Assembly: GCF_004023625.1 (NCBI RefSeq)
Contig: NZ_RPDJ01000043.1
Span: 1-64,000 of the forward strand
Length of the DNA: 64,000 nt
Direction of reading: 5' to 3'
Source: Streptomyces cavernae
Lineage (GTDB): Bacteria > Actinomycetota > Actinomycetes > Streptomycetales > Streptomycetaceae
Shown: piece after piece, positions 52,192 to 59,776 of the stretch
How positions within the stretch are numbered: the stretch's first letter is position 1
Layout of the letters: each line of letters begins with the position of its first letter
Notes under the pieces: model-generated
The model's database searches: none
Seen by the model: only the letters and a program-made list of their open reading frames with translations
What the model was told of the DNA's origin: nothing
Program-made: the position numbers and the translations under genes

Positions 52192-52488
52192 ATGAACTTG
52201 CTCATCTACCTTGGCGGCGGTGCAGGCGCGATGCTGGCGCTCGGAGCACTGGCCCGCGGGGCGTGGCGCTTCAACCGGCTCATCGTGCAGATCGCCGCGG
52301 CCGTGGTGGAGCTGGTCCCCAATGGGGGCGGCTCAATCAAGGACACGGTGCACCGCACAGAACAGAAGGTCGACGACACCACACAGAAGGTCGAGGACAA
52401 CGCTCGGGAACTGCGTGAGCTGGCAGAACGGTTCGACGCCCACCTCGCCGAGCACACGACGACCCTCAACGAGATCGCGAAACGCTGA
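52192..52488 (+). CDS. second lysis-cassette membrane protein with coiled coil
   Basis: 98 residues from ATG 52192. One N-terminal transmembrane segment (LLIYLGGGAGAMLALGALA) is followed by a long amphipathic coiled coil (DTVHRTEQKVDDTTQKVEDN, ARELRELAERFDAHLAEHTT). Such proteins accompany holins in actinophages as a second holin or antiholin. It ends the phage operon before a strong terminator. Confidence 0.7.
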   Translation: MNLLIYLGGGAGAMLALGALARGAWRFNRLIVQIAAAVVELVPNGGGSIKDTVHRTEQKVDDTTQKVEDNARELRELAERFDAHLAEHTTTLNEIAKR

Positions 52489-52490
52489 CA

Positions 52491-52543
52491 AGGGGCGCGG
52501 CCTCTCATCCCTGACCGGGGTGGGAGACCGCGCCCCCTCTTTT
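52491..52543 (+). terminator. strong terminator at the end of the phage block
   Basis: GGGGCGCGG (52492-52500) pairs with CCGCGCCCC (52528-52536), with further inner pairing (CTC/GAG), followed by a T-rich tract (CTCTTTTAT). It closes the 33-kb rightward transcription unit. Confidence 0.85.
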
Positions 52544-52615
52544 ATGTTGGCGACCGGCAATGACGCGGAGCGCCCTCGGCAGAAGCGAGGCGACCGGCCG
52601 ACGTGCCGGGCCCCT

Positions 52616-52770
52616 TTGCTGGGCCGGTTGGAACAAGTATCCCAATCCCCGCAAGCCACGCGGCGTATGCCATGACCTGGTGTACGTGCTGGCACTGGCG
52701 GCCTGCACGGTACAGACCGGCACGTCTCTGGCTTCATCGCCCACCGAAGCCGCCTTGACTGGCGTCTGCA
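52616..52770 (+). pseudogene. ISAs1-family transposase N-terminal remnant
   Basis: The frame reads YPNPRKPRGVCHDLVYVLAL, then AACTVQTGTSLASS. This matches the start of ISAs1/H-repeat transposases (VPDPRKPRGVRHxLVxVLALAACAVLAGATS). The upstream start and the catalytic domain are missing. It is a different lineage from the remnant at ~8160 and marks the right border of the phage block. Nothing else is recognised between 52544 and the repeat at 52831. Confidence 0.65.
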
Positions 52771-52830
52771 GGAACCCGCCGACCACTCTCCCAGCCCCCA
52801 GCGGTGAGCCGGGGCGGGAAAGCCAGCATC

Positions 52831-52854
52831 GTTAGAACTGGTGCTAACGTTAGC
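52831..52854. promoter_or_regulatory. autoregulatory operator of the ArsR-type gene
   Basis: GTTAG (52831) ... CTAAC (52844-52848) and the perfect 12-base palindrome GCTAACGTTAGC (52843-52854) overlap 3 bases upstream of the ATG at 52858. ArsR-family proteins bind such short AT-containing palindromes at their own promoters. No Shine-Dalgarno sequence fits between the palindrome and the ATG, so the mRNA may be leaderless. Confidence 0.65.
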
Positions 52855-52857
52855 TGT

Positions 52858-53445
52858 ATGTCTAGTAAGACGACTCGAGTTCTCACTACCGAGGCCGAGA
52901 TCGCGGCGTACTTGCACCGGACGCGCATGGCGATCCTCGATGCCCTGCGCGACGGTGCCGCCACGGCAACGCAGGTCGCCAGAAGGCTCGGCGTCCACCC
53001 GGCCAACCTCACCCGGCACATCCGGATACTGGAAAGTGCCGGCCTGGTGGCACTCGTCGAGAAGCGGGACACAGGCCGGAACCTGGAAAAGTACTACGCG
53101 GCGTCAGCCGAGCGTTTCACGGTCGCGCCCGCACCGACCGACCTGACCGCACCACACAAGATCGCGCTGACCTTCGCCCGCAGTGAGTTGTCGGCCGCGC
53201 TGGCGCGACTGCCCGACAAGTCCAGTGACCCCATCGTGGCCCTGACACTCGGCGTTCGTATCACTCCCAGCGACGCGAGCGCGTTCGCTGACGAGTTGGT
53301 CCGGCTCGGTGAACGCTTCTCGGCGGCCGACCAGGAGGACGGTCGGCCCTATCAACTCGTCCTCGCCGTCTACCCCGGGGAGGACGTCACGGCCGACGGG
53401 CGGCAGGAGATTCGGCTGCCACCACCGAAGGGCAACAGGGGGTGA
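52858..53445 (+). CDS. ArsR-family winged-helix transcriptional regulator
   Basis: 195 residues from ATG 52858. Residues ~15-90 are the winged helix: YLHRTRMAILDALRDGAATA, TQVARRLGVHPANLTRHIRI, LESAGLVALVEKRDTGRN. The C-terminal half (FARSELSAALARLPDKSSDP, ITPSDASAFADELVRLGE) is a helical ligand or dimerisation domain, longer than metal-sensing ArsR proteins and without the CxC metal motif. It probably represses its own operon, which includes the overlapping protease-like gene. Confidence 0.85.
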   Translation: MSSKTTRVLTTEAEIAAYLHRTRMAILDALRDGAATATQVARRLGVHPANLTRHIRILESAGLVALVEKRDTGRNLEKYYAASAERFTVAPAPTDLTAPHKIALTFARSELSAALARLPDKSSDPIVALTLGVRITPSDASAFADELVRLGERFSAADQEDGRPYQLVLAVYPGEDVTADGRQEIRLPPPKGNRG

Positions 53446-54731
53446 TGCAGGTGTCACGAGGAACCGAGGCACTGGCGCGGGCAGGACGGGCGGTGACACG
53501 CCGAGTCGGCATGCGTGCCCGACCCACCCGCGTCGCGCAGCCGGCCTGGGACGCCTGGCGGGCCGGGGATTTCCCGCTCGCCCGCGAGCTCGCGGCGAAC
53601 CTGCTCGTTACGGGGCATACCGTGGACGAAGCGCGGCACGTGCTCGTTCTCGCCGAGTCCGTGCTCGGCAACTACGACAGCGCCATCAATACACATCAGA
53701 TGATCGCCCCTGGTTACCAACGCCTCGATGAACTGAATGAACCGATCCTGTGTGATCACATCCACCGAGGAGACATCGCGGGCGCCGTGGCGTTCGCGGA
53801 ACAACGGGGTCTTGCACGACTCGGCGCGATCGGAGCACGCCTGCACCTGGCCGTTGAGCGGCCCCTCGGAATCGACATCGACGGTGTCGTCGACGTCCCC
53901 TTCACCGACGACCCGCTCACGCCGTTCATGCCCGGTTTCGTCGGGCACCTCAATGACCGAGCGACCGTACTCCGCCTCGACACGGGTGGGTCATTCGTGC
54001 ACATTTCGCGGGAGCTTGCGGCCGCTCACGGGATCGACACGATTGCCTCGGCACGGGAGTTCGCGGCGCTCGGCCGGCACCGGCTCAGCTACGGACTGGC
54101 CGATCTGAAAATCGGGACGATCCGTCTGCGCAATGTGCCCGTGGCCGTGCATGACAAGGGACTTCCACCGGCCGCGGCCTTCGACGTCCCGCTCGGGCCG
54201 ATCATCGGCACCAACATTCTGGAGCGCTTCCTGACGACGGTCGACGCGCCGAATCGGCGTCTCGTACTGTCCCGCCGTGGCGACAGCATCGCCCGTGCCC
54301 GGCATCTGGCCCGCCTCGGTGCGGCACAGCACGTGACACCGTTCGGCCTGTGGAGCGATCATCTGATGATTGCCCGCGGTCGCATCGACGAGATCAGTGG
54401 CGTCAACCTGTTCGTCGACTCGGGCCTGGTGGCACTCACTCCCGATCAGGGACAGGTGGCGATGCTCGTCCCACGGCGCACTCTCGCCCGGTGGGGAGTG
54501 GCCAGGCCGCAGACCGGCCGGTTCGCCGAGCTCTCTGGCACGCTTGCGATCGGCACGGCATCGAGAGAGGGAATGACCGCTTACCCCGTAACGGATCGCG
54601 TCTGGCGTGAGTTCGGCCACTGGGGCGGGATCCGCGTGGACGCGCTGATCTCATGGGGGTACCTCAGCCACTTCACCTGGACGATCGACTTCGAAAGTAG
54701 GGAGTACCTGTTCACAGAAGACCAGCCGTGA
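53442..54731 (+). CDS. retropepsin-like aspartic protease, two-lobed
   Basis: 429 residues from GTG 53442 overlapping the regulator stop; ATG 53445 is the alternative start. Residues ~25-110 are a helical-repeat-like region (RARPTRVAQPAWDAWRAGDF). Two aspartic-protease motifs lie about 145 residues apart: TVLRLDTGGSFVHIS (~179) and GVNLFVDSGLVALTP (~325). GPIIGTNILERFLTTVDA and RVDALISWGYLSHFTWTID are the hydrophobic flap and ILG-type segments of each lobe. There is no signal peptide, so it acts inside the cell. The substrate is unknown; the tight coupling to the regulator suggests it processes a partner of that circuit. Confidence 0.75.
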   Translation: MMQVSRGTEALARAGRAVTRRVGMRARPTRVAQPAWDAWRAGDFPLARELAANLLVTGHTVDEARHVLVLAESVLGNYDSAINTHQMIAPGYQRLDELNEPILCDHIHRGDIAGAVAFAEQRGLARLGAIGARLHLAVERPLGIDIDGVVDVPFTDDPLTPFMPGFVGHLNDRATVLRLDTGGSFVHISRELAAAHGIDTIASAREFAALGRHRLSYGLADLKIGTIRLRNVPVAVHDKGLPPAAAFDVPLGPIIGTNILERFLTTVDAPNRRLVLSRRGDSIARARHLARLGAAQHVTPFGLWSDHLMIARGRIDEISGVNLFVDSGLVALTPDQGQVAMLVPRRTLARWGVARPQTGRFAELSGTLAIGTASREGMTAYPVTDRVWREFGHWGGIRVDALISWGYLSHFTWTIDFESREYLFTEDQP

Positions 54732-55131
54732 CCGGGATTTCGCGGAACCATAGCCGGATCACTGCCGGGATGACCGCACCGTGAAAGACGTACGCCCCGT
54801 TTCATATTCGGTGGCCACGGCAGAAGCCCCCGAGCGCGTTGATGGTGCGCTCGGCCTCGTTCCTGCGGGCAGAGCGCGGCTGGGAGACGGGTGCGGCCAC
54901 CGCTGATTATCGGCGTGCGAAGGCTAATGATCTCCACGCTGGTCCGCGTCGCCGGATCGAGATAGCGGGTGGAGGAGACCTTCCAGGCCGGAAAGGGCCT
55001 CGCGGGACTGGACGAGCACCAACTTCGCCGCTTCTGTAACCCTTTGGGCTCTGGCCTCCAGCTTCTGGTTCTGCTCCGAAGGCTGCATCGCCCTGCCGTC
55101 ACAACCAAGTTGGGGTGCTCTCCGCGCCTAG
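54732..55131. other. intergenic debris with a possible transposase vestige
   Basis: 400 bases without a convincing gene. On the minus strand about 54820-54890 reads RRNEAERTINALGGFCRGH, which resembles the C-terminal RN.AERTINALK.FRAVATRY motif of IS5-group transposases, so a decayed element is likely. The sequence ends at the CTAG target site of the IS unit. Confidence 0.4.
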
Positions 55132-55157
55132 GCAGTGTCTTCAATTGATCACGGCTG

Positions 55158-56005
55158 GTGGATCATGGTGTCGTGATAGGTCGCCATGAACTGTCGGACG
55201 CCGAGTGGGAGTTCGTCCGCCCGCTGCTGCCTGTGGCGTTGCGGGGGCGCAAACGACTGAATGACCGCCGGGTCCTGAACGGGATCGTGTGGAAGTTCCG
55301 CACCGGGACGGCCTGGCGGGACGTGCCCGAGCGGTACGGGCCCTGGGCCACCCTGCATACACGTTTCCGCAGGTGGGCGGCGAACGGCACGTTCGACCGG
55401 ATGCTCCGTGCTGCCCAGGCCCGAGCAGGTGCGGCAGGCAACATCGACTGGCTGGTGTCCGTCGACTCCACCATCGTCAGAGCCCACCAACACGCGGTCG
55501 GGGCACGAAAAGGGGGCTCCGCGACCCCGCCCTCGGCCGGTCTCGAGGCGGCCTGACCAGCAAAATCCACCTGGCCTGCGACGGGCTGGGGCGCCCGCTC
55601 GGCTTCGTCCTCACGGGCGGGAACACCAACGACTGCACCCAGTTCACCGCCGTGATGGAAACGATCCGTGTGCCCCGGTCCGGACCCGGACGGCCCCGGA
55701 CCCGGCCCGCCCACCTTCTGGGTGACAAGGGCTACAGCTCGAAGGCGATCCGCACCTGGCTCCGCCGCCGCAACATCCCGCACACCATCCCCGAACGGGC
55801 GGACCAGGCACGCAACCGGCTCCGGCGCGGCAGCCACGGCGGACGGCCACCGGTCTTCGACCGCCAGGCGTACAAACACCGCAACGTCGTGGAACGCTGC
55901 TTCAACCGGCTCAAGCAATGGCGCGGCATCGCAACCCGCTACGACAAGACCGCCCAGTCCTACCAAGCCGCCGTCACCCTGGCATCCCTGCTGATGTGGG
56001 CGTGA
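55158..56005 (+). CDS. IS5-family transposase, two frames joined by -1 frameshift
   Basis: The first frame (GTG 55158 or GTG 55173) has HELSDAEWEFVRPLLPVA, RRVLNGIVWKFRTGTAWRDV and VSVDSTIVRAHQHAVGARK with the first catalytic Asp. At ~55506-55515 (CACGAAAAGGGGGCTC) a -1 shift on the A/G run leads into GGLTSKIHLACDGLGRPLGF, HLLGDKGYSSKAIR (second Asp) and VVERCFNRLKQWRGIATRYD (Glu). This ORF pair with a homopolymeric shift site is typical of IS427-type IS5 elements. All DDE residues are present. Confidence 0.88.
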
Positions 56006-56030
56006 CGATTGACGACAACTCCTGGGCCCC

Positions 56031-56258
56031 TCAGTTCCACTCAGAGCACTCGTTGCACTGGAAGTGCTGATCTGTGACATGGCGAAGCCCAACAGCATCG
56101 CCCATGCCGCCCACCAGGCGCCCAAGAAGCTGCTGCGGACCCGATTTCAGCAATCCGTCATTGGCCAGAGCATCGGCAAAGCTCGCAACTCGCTGAGACG
56201 TTGCCCTCTTGCAATGCGAACACCACCTCGTGATGTTGCTTCCGACTTCGTAGGTCAT
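56031..56258 (-). CDS. small zinc-ribbon protein, passenger of the IS unit
   Basis: 75 residues from ATG 56258. Two CxxC pairs bracket the protein (TRWCSHCKRATSQRV near the start, FQCNECSEW at the end), so a single zinc-ribbon fold closing on itself is likely. The centre (LLGRLVGGMGDAVGL) is hydrophobic. It is convergent to the transposase, 26 bases from its stop, and less GC-rich than its neighbours. It is not a known transposition gene. Its own promoter would lie in 56259-56390. Function unknown. Confidence 0.5.
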   Translation of the reverse strand: MTYEVGSNITRWCSHCKRATSQRVASFADALANDGLLKSGPQQLLGRLVGGMGDAVGLRHVTDQHFQCNECSEWN

Positions 56259-56463
56259 CTTCGCCCCCGCTCAGCGACTGTTCGTTCCACCCCAAGTGTG
56301 ACTGCGCAGGTCCCGGGCTCGCCAGGGGCAACCAGTCTGAAAGACCTACGTAAAACGCTCCCATCGATATGCGTGTTTGTGACAGGTTTCCATGGCGACG
56401 TATCACGACACCATGATCCACCAGCCGTGATCAATTGAAGACACTGCCTAGGGCGGACTGGCG

Positions 56464-56673
56464 TCATGAGGGCGGCAGGACTCCTCGTAGGCCGGGCCTG
56501 CCCAGTCTGCCGGTGCTCATCCACGGGGATCGGGGCGACGCCGGACCGCTTCCGGCCCGAGTACGACTTCCCCTCAAAGTGGTCGACCTCGTGTGCTGAA
56601 TCAGCCGCGCGAGAGCACGCTCGTAGACGGTGCTCGTCGTGGAGCCATCGAGGTTCGTCGTATCGAGGGTCAT
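56464..56673 (-). CDS. doubtful short frame beside the IS unit
   Basis: 69 codons from ATG 56673. The first ~35 residues (LDTTNLDGSTTSTVYERALA) look protein-like and the rest is Arg/Ser/Pro-rich, typical of a shadow frame. It may be the start of a gene cut by the IS unit. Weak evidence only. Confidence 0.2.
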   Translation of the reverse strand: MTLDTTNLDGSTTSTVYERALARLIQHTRSTTLRGSRTRAGSGPASPRSPWMSTGRLGRPGLRGVLPPS

Positions 56674-56718
56674 CCGCAGGGGGCGGGGAGCAAGACCGTG
56701 TACGTCGAAGACGCGGGA

Positions 56719-56937
56719 TCAGAGACCGTCCAAATCGGAGTCGACGTCGAATTCATCGTCTGTGGTCTCCGTGTAGTCGGGATCCGTGTACCCCTGCGCG
56801 TCAGTTATTGGCTTATCTGCGTTGTAGTCGGCTGCGTTCGCGTATGCTTTTTGACCGTCAGCGCTCTGCCACACGTCCGCTTCGTTGTAAGTGTAGTTGC
56901 TGTCTTCCCATGTCTTTTCTGTGCCGTCAGTGCTCAC
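56719..56937 (-). CDS. small acidic protein, third gene of an unknown cluster
   Basis: 72 residues from GTG 56937, with a good ribosome site (GGAAGGGAG, 8-9 bases upstream). It is strongly acidic and aromatic (KTWEDSNYTYNEADVWQSAD, GQKAYANAADYNADK, then TDPDYTETTDDEFDVDSDLD). It has no Cys and no membrane segment. It is transcribed in the same direction as the helical-repeat gene at 57121-58239 and the acidic gene at 58304-58660. Function unknown. The repeated Tyr/Trp-Asp spacing suggests a flexible binding partner rather than an enzyme. Confidence 0.6.
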   Translation of the reverse strand: MSTDGTEKTWEDSNYTYNEADVWQSADGQKAYANAADYNADKPITDAQGYTDPDYTETTDDEFDVDSDLDGL

Positions 56938-57120
56938 CGCAGATTACTCCCTTCCAGTGAAGCAGTCGAGTGGACTACGAGTCCAATCTCAACAACCATC
57001 CCAGGGAAATACTTGCCTATCGTTCTACCACTCTCTCAGGCTTCACCCTCCACAGGTGGATTTCAACCGGTGCATGTAGCGCAGCCGCACCCCAAGGCTG
57101 CTTGGCCGCGTGGCGAATGA

Positions 57121-58239
57121 TCATTCGCGTGCAGGGCGGGATTCAGGGCGCTCGAAGATCCGCGCCACTTTCTCGGTTTGGCCGGCGATGATGGTACCGC
57201 TGGCTCTCAGATCTCCACGCCAATGCCCCCTGTAATAGGCTCGGTCTATCCGAGAGGACTGGGTCAGCAACTGCTGGCGCATTTGCATGCGTTTGCCCAG
57301 CCACCCCGCTTGAGTAAGGTCCAAGGCTGCAGCCTTGACCTCGTAGCCGCAGCTGTAGCCCATGTTTATCGCCAAGTCAGCGATGGTGCAGGCGCTTTCC
57401 ATGTCGCCAAGGTCACGGTAGGCCCAGGCTGCGGTTGTCCACGCCGCCCCTTCTTGTTTGATTGTCTTCAGACGTGGGTCAAGCAAGTCGATGTCGCCCG
57501 TCCAGCCGGCCTCAAGGCTGTCGATACCATCACCTATCATCTCGCCGGCTGTGCTGAAAGCCTGTTTCAACCCCCCGCGGCGCCAGGCCCCGGCCAGTCG
57601 GCGACCTAGGGGCTCTTCACGAGGCAGGGATTCACGTTGCGTACGCGCGACCCGCACTGCCCAGCCTGCGTATGTGATGGCAAGACCTGGCTTGCCCGCG
57701 AGGCGGTACATTCGGGCCAGCGCATGAAGGTTGTCAAAGCTGGGGTGCTGCTGGCGGGCGAGTTGATGGACACGACGCACGAGCTTGTCGAGGAGCGTGG
57801 CACGACCGCCCAGAGTTGAGGCGGTGCGCATACCCATTCCCACGAGCCACGAAGTCGGGTCGAATAGAGCTCGCGCATAGCGAACGCTCTCCCGGTCACG
57901 GCGGGCTGACTCCAAAGCCTCAGCTAGCTGGACGAGACAGATGGGCTCTTTTGCGTGTTCGCGTACGTCGGCTGCGCAGAGATCGACGCAATTGCGCTTG
58001 CAGGCTGCCTCGGCTGTGAGGGACAGCAACGGAAGGTCACCGATGCGGCGCATGGTCTTGCGCGCGGCATCGCTCGTCCTGCTACCCGCTGCGGTCTCTC
58101 CCGTACGCTTCAGCGCCTTGGCCAAGGCGGCGTCCACCTGCTTGCGCTTGCTGCTGATGGCAGCCCCGATCGGGGTCCCTGACGCGCGCACTGCCTGGGC
58201 CTCGACCTCGAATCTCAGAGCGTCCATCCATTCGTGCAT
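57121..58239 (-). CDS. helical (TPR-like) protein of unknown function
   Basis: 372 residues from ATG 58239, with GGAGAC upstream. Residues 1-60 are a basic coiled segment (SSKRKQVDAALAKALKRTGE). Residues ~85-120 hold Cys in CKRNCVDLC. From ~130 there are helix pairs with Ala/Gly packing like TPR repeats (SFDNLHALARMYRLAGKPGL, AAWTTAAWAYRDLGDMESAC). The C-terminus (YYRGHWRGDLRASGTIIAG) is basic. A protein-interaction scaffold is inferred. It is flanked on both sides by same-strand small acidic proteins that could bind its basic regions. Confidence 0.65.
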   Translation of the reverse strand: MHEWMDALRFEVEAQAVRASGTPIGAAISSKRKQVDAALAKALKRTGETAAGSRTSDAARKTMRRIGDLPLLSLTAEAACKRNCVDLCAADVREHAKEPICLVQLAEALESARRDRESVRYARALFDPTSWLVGMGMRTASTLGGRATLLDKLVRRVHQLARQQHPSFDNLHALARMYRLAGKPGLAITYAGWAVRVARTQRESLPREEPLGRRLAGAWRRGGLKQAFSTAGEMIGDGIDSLEAGWTGDIDLLDPRLKTIKQEGAAWTTAAWAYRDLGDMESACTIADLAINMGYSCGYEVKAAALDLTQAGWLGKRMQMRQQLLTQSSRIDRAYYRGHWRGDLRASGTIIAGQTEKVARIFERPESRPARE

Positions 58240-58303
58240 CGCCGTCTCCGATCACGTGCCGAGGGTGGCCCCTGATGCCCGACACGTTGCCCGCAGTGCT
58301 GAC

Positions 58304-58660
58304 TCAACTCTCCGTTGTCCGTGTCGTCCCGCTGTCGCTCGAATCATCGGCAAGCTCGTGTTTGTCCTCGCCTGCTATCCAACTCTCGGTGTCCTTGTAG
58401 ACGTAGCCGAGTGCGTCCTGGTGAGGATCAGTCACAGTCGTCCCGTCGGGGAACTCGACATCTGTGCCGGAAAAGTGAGGTGGGGGGGCGTCGCCCGGCG
58501 TCATTGGGTCGGGAGGCTCCAATGGATCAGCTACAGGCGCCTCCGCGCTGTCGTCAACGGAGTCGCTCCCCTCGACGACATCTGCCCCAAGAGCCTCGTC
58601 AATGCCGCTTTCAACGTCATCGAGTCCGAGAGCGTCACTGTCGAAATCCATGTCAGACAT
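58304..58660 (-). CDS. small acidic protein, first gene of the unknown cluster
   Basis: 118 residues from ATG 58660. About 30% Asp+Glu, with an N-terminal acidic helix (DFDSDALGLDDVESGIDEAL), a Pro-rich centre (PLEPPDPMTPGDAPPPHF) and DALGYVYKDTESWIAGEDKH near the end. No Cys, no membrane segment. With the 72-residue acidic protein it frames the helical-repeat gene. Unknown function. Confidence 0.6.
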   Translation of the reverse strand: MSDMDFDSDALGLDDVESGIDEALGADVVEGSDSVDDSAEAPVADPLEPPDPMTPGDAPPPHFSGTDVEFPDGTTVTDPHQDALGYVYKDTESWIAGEDKHELADDSSDSGTTRTTES

Positions 58661-58943
58661 TGATTATGCACCCACGCCCATGAGAACGCTCAGAAATCAA
58701 CATGCCCGCTGTCACGCCCGGGGCCTTGTGCGCTTCCCGCAAGAAAGGGGAAGCGGCGGTGGTTTTCGATTGAACGAGGCCGCCCAGCGTCCCGCCTGCG
58801 ATATAGATGCATAAGCAGCGCACGAAACCTCTTCCCAGGTAACACCTGGTGTGCCGAGGTGTCAACTTTGGAGGGTTGCTATTCTCGACGAGTCTATGGG
58901 CAGCTTCATCAACGCCGGATACTGCCACGGTGACAAGTCACCG
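58661..58943. other. promoter region of the leftward cluster, no gene recognised
   Basis: About 280 bases, lower in GC than the surroundings. A 91-codon minus-strand frame (58653-58928) exists, but its composition is mixed, it lacks a ribosome site and it overlaps the next start, so I do not accept it. The promoter of the 58660 gene must lie here. Confidence 0.45.
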
Positions 58944-59003
58944 ACCTCGATCTTGCATGAGGGTCCGCCAGCAAGCTGGCGGACCCTCATGCAAGATCGA
59001 GGT
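58944..59003. repeat. 29-bp perfect inverted repeat with a 2-base spacer
   Basis: ACCTCGATCTTGCATGAGGG... (58944-58972) is repeated exactly in reverse complement at 58975-59003, separated only by AA. The right arm touches the stop codon of the leftward membrane-protein gene. It would form an unusually long cruciform or RNA hairpin. It may serve as a terminator for the leftward gene, although no clear T tract follows in that direction, or it may be the trace of a palindromic mobile element. Confidence 0.9.
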
Positions 59004-59776
59004 TAGCTACCGACTGTTTCCCTCCGCTGGCAAAGCCGCTCACGGAGCGCGCCCACCATGGGGAGCGTCAAGCCCAGGAAGAGGAACAGCACAGCCAGGC
59101 CACTTAACGAAGGGCTCACAACCTCTTCGACATCCAGAGGCCACGGGTCGTCCAGCATGTACAAGATGATGTATGAGCCCTTGGACACCGTGTACGCCAC
59201 GCCCAGCGTCGCGGCAATCGAGGACAGGGCAAAGCCAGCGCCGCTCCAGGGCCGAACGCCCCAATTGCCTCGCGCGGTCCTTCCGCACATGAAGGCCAGC
59301 TCACCACAGGTAACCAAGACGTACGACAGGTAGATCAGCAGGTATGCGGCCACCGACGTGTTGTCAACGTACGCGGTTGTGAACTCGATGCCCGGTTCGT
59401 TCGTCGCGAGGAAGAGCGGCACCATGGTCGCCAGCACCGCCGTGGCCACGAAAGCCCGCTGGTACATGGCAGCTCGCACGTACTCGGGACGGTAGGCCAA
59501 GTCCACCATCGCGATCTGAAGTGCAGCGCACCACAGAATCGCACAGATATGGGCCACCAATTTGCCGATGTTGGCGACACCAGTGGCGTCCTCCGCCGCC
59601 TGAGCGACCACGGGGACGGCAAAGAAGACGCCCAGGGTGCAGATACCGAAGGCGGCGGCGATGGACCACGTTGACACCCGCGGGTTGCCGACGGCCCTTC
59701 GTGTGCAGAGAACGGTGACCAGCAGGCCGGCCAGAGTGCACGTCCCGAAGACTATGCCGTCTAATTTGCCGTCCAA
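59003..59776 (-). CDS. seven-helix membrane protein (MAB_1171c-like)
   Basis: 257 residues from TTG 59776, which directly follows the stop of the XRE gene. About seven transmembrane segments: TCTLAGLLVTVLC, SIAAAFGICTLGVFFAVPVV, KLVAHICAILWCAALQIAM, FVATAVLATMVPLFLA, VAAYLLIYLSYVLVTCGELA, FALSSIAATLGVAYTV, LSGLAVLFLFLGLTLPMVG. The pattern and XRE partner match the MAB_1171c-type putative transporter family frequent in Streptomyces. Substrate unknown. Confidence 0.7.
   Translation of the reverse strand: MDGKLDGIVFGTCTLAGLLVTVLCTRRAVGNPRVSTWSIAAAFGICTLGVFFAVPVVAQAAEDATGVANIGKLVAHICAILWCAALQIAMVDLAYRPEYVRAAMYQRAFVATAVLATMVPLFLATNEPGIEFTTAYVDNTSVAAYLLIYLSYVLVTCGELAFMCGRTARGNWGVRPWSGAGFALSSIAATLGVAYTVSKGSYIILYMLDDPWPLDVEEVVSPSLSGLAVLFLFLGLTLPMVGALRERLCQRRETVGS

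Larger units (their letters stand above)
55132..56447 (+). mobile_element. IS5-type unit with 57-bp inverted ends and a passenger gene
   Basis: 1316 bp flanked by CTAG at 55128-55131 and 56448-56451, a 4-bp duplication typical of IS5. Ends 55132-55188 and 56391-56447 are inverted copies with one mismatch in 57 bp, far longer than ordinary IS5 ends. A natural, poorer right end (12 of 17 matches) lies at about 56006-56022, just after the transposase. The outer right end is the first 57 bp of a second copy of the same IS in inverse orientation. The unit thus holds an IS plus ~370 bp of passenger DNA. Confidence 0.75.

Noticed and set aside
58653..58928. 91-codon minus-strand frame
   Set aside because: No ribosome site, mixed composition, and it overlaps the start of the accepted acidic gene.
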